Shown here: in pieces, positions 57,159 through 64,000 of the stretch | How positions within the stretch are numbered: the first letter of the stretch is position 1 | How the letters are laid out: the number at the start of each line of letters is the position of its first letter | From: Melastoma dodecandrum | Taxonomy: Eukaryota > Streptophyta > Magnoliopsida > Myrtales > Melastomataceae | Assembly: GCA_029817715.1 (NCBI GenBank) | Contig: JARUPY010000473.1 | Span: 310,001-374,000, forward strand | Reading direction: 5' to 3' | Length of the DNA: 64,000 bases | Notes under the pieces: model-generated | Database searches by the model: none | Seen by the model: only the letters and a program-made list of their open reading frames with translations | What the model was told of the DNA's origin: nothing | Made by a program: the position numbers and the translations under genes

Positions 57159-57597
57159 ATGGCAGCCCTCAAGCTTGTTTGCCTCGCCGTCGTGTGCGTG
57201 GTGCTGGCCTCCACCGTGGCCGACGCCTCCATCACCTGCCCTCTGGTCGCAAGCTTTCTCGGCCCCTGCGTCCCTTACGTGAGGTCATTCGGGAAAGGTC
57301 TCGTCCCCAGCGCATGCTGCAAAGGGGTCAGGTCCCTCAACAGTGCGGCCAAGACAACCCCTGACCGCCAGGCCGCCTGCAATTGCTTGAAGAGCACGGC
57401 CGGTTCCTTTAACCCGGGGATCGTCTCGTCAATCCCCGGCAAGTGTGGGATCTCCATCCCGTACAAAATCGACCCCAAAACCGACTGCAAGAGGTTAGAC
57501 TAGAATCACGACGTCCCGTGGTGCTATTACTTGTTTTTAAACACGCCATTCTTATTATATAATCAACTTCATGGATTATTCATGCAGCGTGAAGTGA
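57159..57597 (+). CDS. Non-specific lipid-transfer protein, type 1 (second of two)
   Basis: Exons 57159-57493 and 57588-57597 give 114 residues ending DCKSVK. The signal peptide is about residues 1-24 ([18 protein letters not shown]). The eight cysteines lie in ITCPLV, GPCVPY, SACCKG, CNCLK, GKCGI and TDCK in the nsLTP1 spacing. Both LTP genes share the late intron, and the second exon of both begins CGTGAAGTGAAG, which supports a shared origin even though the rest has diverged. Its role is as for other secreted nsLTPs: extracellular lipid binding. Confidence 0.92.
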
Positions 57598-59035
57598 AGG
57601 ACCCAAAGAGAAGAGGTGAGCAAGGGGAGAGGGGATTTTAGCAACTCCTGTAACATTATATGTTATGGTATCGTATGAGAAGTGCCGAGGAAGAATAAAA
57701 CATGTATTAGGGTGTGTGTTGGGGGGGGATCACATGAAGCTTTTCGCTTCATGTGGGGCTGGGGTTGCAGCATCCCTCTTCTTTCCCCGCCCTGTACTAT
57801 CTATCTATAATTACTACTACTGTGGCTGTCATTATGATGCAATCCAGTATGGTCTTATGAACTGCGAGGGAGATGGTCCTTTTTACGTTAAACCAAACAC
57901 GTTCGGACTCTACTACTAGTATTTTCGCGTTCAGTGTTGTTTAAACAGGACAACTAGGCTTAGTACACGAAGGCAGGGGCTAGTCGTATTGGTAAAGATC
58001 ATGTTATAAAATGTATTCGGATCGACGACCGAACAAGTCAAGCTCATCGAATCTTGGATTGGCCCTAACAGCTATTCTATAAGGCATGACTACTATTGAT
58101 ATTCAAAACTGTGATCTCCAAGTAAATTCATTAATAATTATATATTTTTTTATTTAATATGATTTGAAGATTGTATACTTTTTGTTTAAAAAAGTAGTCT
58201 GAATCAAATTATTCCAAAGTTTTCGTTAATTTAGCATCACATCACCACGGAAGAAACCTACAGATAAACGAATTAATGTTTCTTTGGGAAATAAATCTTA
58301 AAAAGTCCATCAAATGGGGGGGTGGATAAGATAATCGCGGGTGGGGAGTTTACGTGTAAGGCCTGAAATGCTTGGCTGGTGGGTGGTTCGAAAGCGCATG
58401 TCGACAGAGAGGTTTAGTCCATTTGTTAATAACATCAGGTAGTTGGACATCAATTATTCCTTTCTTTCCTTCTCTCTCTCTCTTTTTAACTAACTCTTAA
58501 TTAAGTTCGTTAATGCCGACGTTAAAAGGCACAACAACCTCCCAATTCATTTCTTAAACCTCAAAAAAAAAAAAAAAAAGAGAGAGAGATAGAGGAGAAG
58601 AAACTCGGTTTAGTGGTGGACATTCCCAGCAATTCATGTTTTATTCATATATAAGAAAGAAGGAGAAGGCGAATGGTGGTTTCATAGAGATTCCCGTTTT
58701 TATACTTACATATGAATATTTTGTTTGCTCTTTTCATTTAAGGAGGAAATGTTGAGTTAGAAAGGATGGAGGGGTCGTTAGTTGGGTGGGAATACAATAA
58801 AAGTAAAGGGAATAAAAAGTCCAACATGATGATAAATGTATTTGGGATGATATAAAGAAGCTGTGCTCAGATCGGTGATTGATTTGACATGATGGGGAGT
58901 GGCAGTGGGGGACGTGGCATGCGCACGACAACCTCGTCGTTACCTGTCGTCGGCATTCATTTAAGTTATTACCAATTGGCAAAATGGCTTCCTTAAATTG
59001 TGAAAAAAAAACAAATTGCAAAAAGTTTGAAATTT

Positions 59036-59484
59036 CTACTTGTACCGTGAATCTCCTCTTTTGTCGGTGACGAAATTCCCGACTTCAAGAATTTTCATAT
59101 ATATTGAGCATACACACGCCACAGCTCCAAATCCATCACACAACTCTTTGCTATCTACTTGCATGTTTACGCTCCTTAGGAACCTCAGCCGTGTAATCCC
59201 CGTGGACTCAGGTAGTATGTATGATCCATGCAACATGATAGGCGGAAGAGGCATCCGGATCCACTGCTCAACATGAACCCAACCATCCTCCATCACCAGC
59301 ACAACTTGCTCATTAGTTTTATGCATTGGTGTTGGTCGCAACACTCCCTCATCGTCAATTATTGTCACCCCTCGAAAATAGAATTCGCCTGGCCGCTTTT
59401 TGTCGGGGGGAGAAGCATCTCAACTTTATGAAGAAGCATGGCATGATGATTACCCCCATCCAGGTGACTTACTTGTACCTTCAT
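59036..59484 (-). pseudogene. Unrecognised coding-like sequence with a frameshift at a C6 run
   Basis: From ATG 59484 the minus strand reads MKVQVSHLDGGNHHAMLLHK and continues to a run of six C (59405-59410, G on the plus strand). There the sense-looking frame changes and goes on with RPGEFYFRGVTIIDDEG, QVVLVMEDGWVHVEQWI and PPIMLHGSYILPESTG, ending at 59036. Composition and length without stops suggest real coding origin, but I recognise no family. It may be one exon of a larger gene, a relic, or chance. Confidence 0.35.
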
Positions 59485-60024
59485 CGAAAGCCATTTCTTA
59501 ACAAGTCAGTGCTATTATTTGAAGCATCCCCATATTATTGATCCATTTCCATCCTACTGTTTGTAGAAGATCATAATGATGTGAGGCATCACAGAGGCAT
59601 CCCCGAGAAGAAATAAAAGAAACAAGAAGAAGATGGACGACCCCACATGATCGCAACGGTACGTACTAATATTAAGACCGTGCTCTAAAATAATATTCGG
59701 CGGAAAAAAATTTCGTAAAATAGGGTGATAACTTTCAAAAGTTCATCAAATAATACCCTAACTCGATACTAGAAATATCGAATTCTCTAAAAGTCGGTAT
59801 TTTAACACTAAATTAGCGATAATATTGCCTTATTTCCCTAAATATTTTCTTAGATCTCCCTAGCTTTTAAAAATAGTTTAAACAATAATTTGCTCCTAAA
59901 GTAAAAATATTACTAAACTCAACACGCCAATAATACATGACTCTCTACTTTGCCACTTTACAAAACTGTTTTTTTTTTTTTTAAAGAATACAGACTAGAG
60001 GAATGATATCTGCCTCCAGTCTCC

Positions 60025-60032
60025 TATAAATA
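60025..60032 (+). promoter_or_regulatory. TATA box of the DTX/MATE gene
   Basis: TATAAATA in CTCCTATAAATAAACG, about 100 bases before ATG 60131. Confidence 0.65.
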
Positions 60033-60130
60033 AACGGGATCCAACATTTCGACAGTCATCTGTTGCCCTTGAAATAACTAAAATCTTCTCCCCCTCCTCT
60101 CCCCGTTGTTTGTGAGTTTGCCGCCACGAC

Positions 60131-61543
60131 ATGCAGTCGTATTCTCCATCCCTGGGACCGGTGAATCAAGAGATGAAATCTCTGATCATGCTGAGTGCTC
60201 CTGTTATGACCACCAGCCTTCTCATCTATTCCAGGACCCTGGTATCTCTGCTTTTCGCCGCGTGGCTCGGCAAGACCGAGCTATCCGGGACCTTGTTAGC
60301 CTTTACATTGGCAAATGTTACTGGCTACTCTGTCGTGAGGGGTCTGTCCATGGGAATGGATCCCATCTGTTCCCAAGCTTTTGGGGCCAAAAGATTCCAC
60401 ATTGTCGTTCAGACCTTCCAGAAAGGTCTATCCCTTGTCTCGGTTGCCTGCGTGCCATTGTCCATCCTTTGGCTCAAAATCGGACCCCTGCTTCTTGCGG
60501 TGGGTCAGAATCCTGAAGTTGCCAAAGTTACTGGAGTCTTCATGGCATCCCTGATCCCAGAACTGTTTGCTCAGTCGGTCCTCCAGACCACGAGGACTTT
60601 CTTGAGGTCGCAAGGACTTACGATGCCGGCGACTGTCTCCAGCCTATTCGCGACCATCCTCCACCTCCCTATCAATTATTTTCTGGTCATACAACTGAAT
60701 TTGGGCATAAGAGGAGTTGCTTTGGGAATCATATGGAGCACTGTTATCATGGACCTGGGTTTATTCATCTACATACTGTTTTCCGACCAGAGCCTGAAAC
60801 CATGGCATGGATGGTGCTTGTTTTCCAGGGAAGTCCGAGATCAGAAGACCTTACAGCAGTTGCTGTCATTAGCAGTGTCCAGCTGCATCGCCCTATGCTT
60901 GGACTGGTGGTGCTACGACATCATGTTGCTCTTATCTTCATTCCTCGTTAATTCCGAGGTCAGTATAGCTGCCATGGGGATTATTCTGCACACCACGGGC
61001 TTCTTTTATGCCATACTCTTTTCACTCAGCTCAGGCCTCTCTACCTTGATCGGACACGCGCTCGGGGCAGGCGAACCGGGCCGTGCCCGGAACACGTCCA
61101 GTGTAGGAATTGCAATATCCGCTGCTTTTGGACTCCTGGTCTTTGTTTCACTGACAGCTCTGAGATCAATTCAGGGCAAGATGTACACGGACGATCCCCA
61201 GATACTTGGTCTGGTATACCTGGGATTACCAATCATGGGATTATGCGAGGTGGCCAATGCTCCTCAGACAGCAATGGACGGGATACTAGCAGGTGCTGCT
61301 TGTCCTCAAAAGAGCGCGAGAATAAAACTATGTTCCTTCTACTTGATCGGCATCCCGGCTGCCATAACATTGGCCTTTAAGCAGGGGTTAGGTCTAAGGG
61401 GGATACTGGTTGGTCTGCTAGCATCCCAGATATCATGTGTCGTTCTAATGGGAAATGCACTGATGAAGATGGACTGGAAGCAACAAGCTCAACGCGCCCA
61501 AGAGCTTACAGTTGGCACGTCGTCTTCAGCTAAAGATGATTAA
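60131..61543 (+). CDS. MATE-family transporter (DTX type), intronless
   Basis: 470 residues in one uninterrupted exon. About twelve membrane segments can be traced from IMLSAPVMTTSLLIY to GLLASQISCVVLMG, in the two six-helix halves of MATE carriers. Conserved MATE patterns include GMDPICSQAFGAK (loop after helix 2), QTTRTFLRSQG and, in the second half, GLSTLIGHALGAGEPGRA. These carriers export organic cations, hormones or metabolites in exchange for protons. Lack of introns and the motif set fit the DTX48-56 clade (ABS3/ADP1 type) of Arabidopsis, whose members act on endomembranes and affect growth and senescence; substrate cannot be told here. The start follows a TATA box by ~100 bases. Confidence 0.93.
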   Translation: MQSYSPSLGPVNQEMKSLIMLSAPVMTTSLLIYSRTLVSLLFAAWLGKTELSGTLLAFTLANVTGYSVVRGLSMGMDPICSQAFGAKRFHIVVQTFQKGLSLVSVACVPLSILWLKIGPLLLAVGQNPEVAKVTGVFMASLIPELFAQSVLQTTRTFLRSQGLTMPATVSSLFATILHLPINYFLVIQLNLGIRGVALGIIWSTVIMDLGLFIYILFSDQSLKPWHGWCLFSREVRDQKTLQQLLSLAVSSCIALCLDWWCYDIMLLLSSFLVNSEVSIAAMGIILHTTGFFYAILFSLSSGLSTLIGHALGAGEPGRARNTSSVGIAISAAFGLLVFVSLTALRSIQGKMYTDDPQILGLVYLGLPIMGLCEVANAPQTAMDGILAGAACPQKSARIKLCSFYLIGIPAAITLAFKQGLGLRGILVGLLASQISCVVLMGNALMKMDWKQQAQRAQELTVGTSSSAKDD

Positions 61544-61960
61544 CAATCTGCTCTCTGTCCTCAGTCAGGACAGCCCTCTGCTTTGTAAAAATTTGCTTGC
61601 TCCGGCATGTTGTTTTCCTGCGTGTCTTGCTCATGATGAAGTCAATGATGTTTTTACATAGTGTTGTGTTACCTTGCCCAATCGGTTGCATTGCATCACG
61701 AAGCATGTCAACTGGAAGTCAGGAATCACTAAGAGACGAATATAATGTTAGAAAACTTTCAGGTCATCTCCACGACCTACCCAACATTTGATTTCACTGT
61801 AAGAGGGGCTCGCTGAGGATAAGTATATCTAATAACTTGATTTCACGGTTCTCGTGAATGGCACAAAAACTTGTATACTTTTTGTCAGTCTAAAAGTCAC
61901 AGGGCACCATAAACCAGTCACTCTGCTTTTTGAATGATGAATCTGAACAACGGAGAATTG
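61544..61960. other. MATE 3' UTR meeting the 3' end of the next gene
   Basis: Convergent gene ends: the MATE gene stops at 61543 and the minus-strand gene stops at 61961. No other feature. Confidence 0.4.
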
Positions 61961-63887
61961 TCACTCCACTTTCGCTATCTCTCCCATTGGCATGCTGTTC
62001 TCCGCAACAGTTTCTCTAACAAACCTGAAAGAACAAATGACAAATTTAGCAACCATAACAGAGGACAACATGATTTTATAGGGGATAAATAACTGCTCCC
62101 GGCAGTAGCTTATAAGTTGCTCAGCAGTTTCATCCACCAATGTCATTTGTAAATATTTCCCTCAATCGAAAAGATCAGTTTCCCATTTTTCCTTCACAAG
62201 CCTCTCCACCCACAGATTCCACATTGGCCATAATCTACAAAAAGAGCTCAAGAGAAAATAATACCTAGCTATTTTCTCCCGTGATGATTGCAGAATGTAG
62301 ATCGCCAGGACAAATGACAACATAAGCCCTGTCCAAATATGCAGAAAAATCAGAAGAGACAAGCCATGATCAATCACTTTGTGTCTCCTCTCTCTCTATT
62401 TTCACAGGTTAAGAAATTTATCACGACGCTGCTAAGTCTTTAAAGCATGCGACAGCTAAACTGACAAGTTTTTGTAAAAAGAGTAACTCTAAATAACAGT
62501 CCTAGACGAGCCTTGACAACGTGGATTTGAAGCAAATATAGTCACTTTAATAAATAAATAAATAAATAAATAAATAAGGAATGGGAACACTTGGTAAATA
62601 AGTGTCTCCAAAACCTGAAATAGCAGGAACTCATTTAAAGGACTAAATGAGAGAGACAATGCATTGACATGATACATAACATGTTAGGCTGAAAAGAAAT
62701 GATTCAGCAAACATCAGGTATAAGTCAACCAAAATAGTAAAGCACATGACGTGGCATATGGGCAATAGCAAGCATCCTCTCCAACTTTCAACCACACATA
62801 CTAAATTACTAAGTCATAAAAGAAATGCTTCATAAGTACCTGATCCAAACAAGACATAAAATCCAGAAGCAACGTCAATCTCTGATTGCTCCTCCCTGTA
62901 ACAGAAAAAGCAGAACTGGAGTGAACACTCCTTGGTTCGGGATAAAATGCTGCTCTGACAGTGTATACATAAATAGACATCAACTGAAATATCCAAAACC
63001 ACTTTAATGCTTTCTAAACTGTATATAAGGCCAGCAGCTACAACAATTATAAAGGCCTGAATAGATACAGAATATATTTAAATGTCATCAGAAACAAAGA
63101 GACAAGAGAAAGCAAAACAAAATAAAAGCAATCGGGCTATCAAAAGCCACGAAGTTTGACTAAAGAAACCCGGCATTTGTCGGAGATCAGTAAGGATATT
63201 TTGCAAGAGGGACTTCTCTAGGTCAAATAAGATAAAAAGAGGATGCTAATTACCACACGTATCTGGCAAGGACATGTTTCGGCCAACTTTCCCCGTCCCA
63301 AAATTGCTTCCTTATATTAGGGTGAATGGCAAGATCTGTCAATCAATAATGGCATTTTCAATAATCAATAAATCTTCAAGAGAGAATTTTGGATTAGTTT
63401 GGAAAATCTCAGAGAGAACACCCCTCAAGCAGCTTAACTCACCAACAAAGAGAATGAGAACAAGCCAAAATCCTAACAATAACAATCAGGGTATCATTTT
63501 TAAAAAAATAAACAATGAAAGAGGAGATTTTCTTGTGAAGATAAGCAAAAGAAGAGAGATGCTGGTATGTAAATGAAGAGAACTCTATAGTCACATACAC
63601 TTGTCCGGCATATCCACAATCTTGGCAGTGACTCCGAGCAAATCACCTCCTGAGTAGCGCTGAGTATAGAAACAGGAAAAGTTTATGTAAACAAAGCATC
63701 ACTAAAACATGAGACCTTTCTCTTGAAAAGTACACCTCATATGACTTCATCCGTTTCCGCAGGAAGCATGTGAAAGCCACATTCAAGACTCACCAAATGA
63801 AAATCAATCATCGGCACATTACTACCATCACGATTGATGACAAAGAGCCACGGAATACGGAGCTTCTCTTTCCCAATCTGGAAGGTT
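61961..63887 (-). CDS. Conserved-looking membrane protein, 3' part, multi-exon, unrecognised
   Basis: Exons with matching phases: 63887-63794 (TFQIGKEKLRIPWLFVINRD), 63659-63599 (RYSGGDLLGVTAKIVDMPDK), 63335-63254 (LAIHPNIRKQFWDGESWPKH), a membrane exon near 63052-62990 (AFIIVVAAGLIYSLESIK, borders unsure), 62895-62840 (EEQSEIDVASGFYVLFGS), 62328-62265 (LMLSFVLAIYILQSSREKIA), and last exon 62024-61961 (FVRETVAENSMPMGEIAKVE, stop TGA). Two or three membrane helices end in a short cytosolic-looking tail. I recognise no family. The 5' part lies beyond the window. The splice phases agree across most joins, so a real gene is likely; the donor after VLARY (63259 or 63254) is ambiguous. Confidence 0.7.
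62550..62577. repeat. TAAA microsatellite
   Basis: About seven TAAA units, inside an intron of the minus-strand membrane-protein gene. Confidence 0.9.
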
Positions 63888-64000
63888 CTGCATGTATGCG
63901 AAAAACACACCTGCTGTTGAGGGCTAAAAGCTGAATCTCTTCAAATTTCCAAAGAAGAACTAAGACAAGGCTGCATGCTGTGAAAGGAAAAATGCTAACC

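Larger units (their letters stand above)
57598..60130. other. Long spacer before the DTX/MATE gene
   Basis: Mostly AT-rich with a G run near 57721-57728, a CT stretch near 58470 and an A run at ~58563. One coding-like stretch on the minus strand (59036-59484) is listed separately. AT-rich DNA at 59690-59960 resembles other intergenic stretches in this window. No transposon borders found. Confidence 0.4.

Noticed and set aside
1..64000. tRNA, rRNA, CRISPR or bacterial-type operons
   Set aside because: Looked for on both strands; nothing beyond the retroelement primer site resembles these.

Overview
The window is nuclear DNA of a flowering plant, most likely a eudicot. Genes carry GT-AG introns, and the set is plant-typical: group III WRKY factors, nsLTPs, ATL-type RING-H2 proteins, a Raf-like kinase, a HAL3 PPC decarboxylase, an h9 thioredoxin and a DTX/MATE carrier. 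They sit between Ty1/copia, MULE-like and endogenous pararetroviral DNA. The species cannot be fixed by eye. There is no operon, CRISPR array, rRNA or tRNA that I can support.

Layout. 1-4.9 kb (minus): a decayed endogenous caulimovirid with two overlapping reading frames, cut by the window edge inside reverse transcriptase. 6.6-8.8 kb (+): an h9-type thioredoxin, four exons, intact. 10.0-11.3 kb (+): HAL3 decarboxylase, two coding exons, intact. 11.9-14.2 kb: three long-inverted-repeat DNA elements side by side; one has a perfect 9-bp target duplication and the middle one carries a captured gene fragment (Pack-MULE-like). 15.2-22.2 kb (+): an ALA1-type P4-ATPase flippase with three apparent frame breaks. 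24.3-28.1 kb (+): two tandem group III WRKY genes, with a relic of a third copy at 29.4-29.7 kb. 29.8-40.9 kb (minus): an 11-kb Ty1/copia element with 2-kb LTRs, a perfect TCTGA target duplication, PBS, PPT, gag, pol and an extra 3' ORF. 41.3-46.7 kb (minus): a broken FATTY ACID EXPORT 3-like gene whose third intron contains a decayed LRR receptor-like protein gene and whose first intron contains a 300-bp inverted-repeat element. 48.4-49.0 kb (+): ATL-type RING-H2 gene. 51.2-53.9 kb (+): Raf-like kinase, six exons. 54.6-55.0 kb (+): second RING-H2 gene. 55.5-57.6 kb (+): two nsLTP1 genes. 59.0-59.5 kb (minus): an unrecognised coding-like stretch. 60.1-61.5 kb (+): an intronless DTX/MATE transporter. 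62-64 kb (minus): 3' part of a multi-exon membrane protein I do not recognise.

The genes do not form one pathway; this is an ordinary genic region with much mobile DNA. Most notable are the captured gene fragment, the copia element whose gag and pol share one frame separated by a TAA followed by an intron-end-like sequence, a 13-bp tandem duplication that gives the kinase an overlapping upstream ORF, and the nested FAX/LRR pseudogene arrangement. Several frame breaks lie in short homopolymers, so base errors in the assembly are a live alternative to pseudogenisation. I found no convincing entirely new system.
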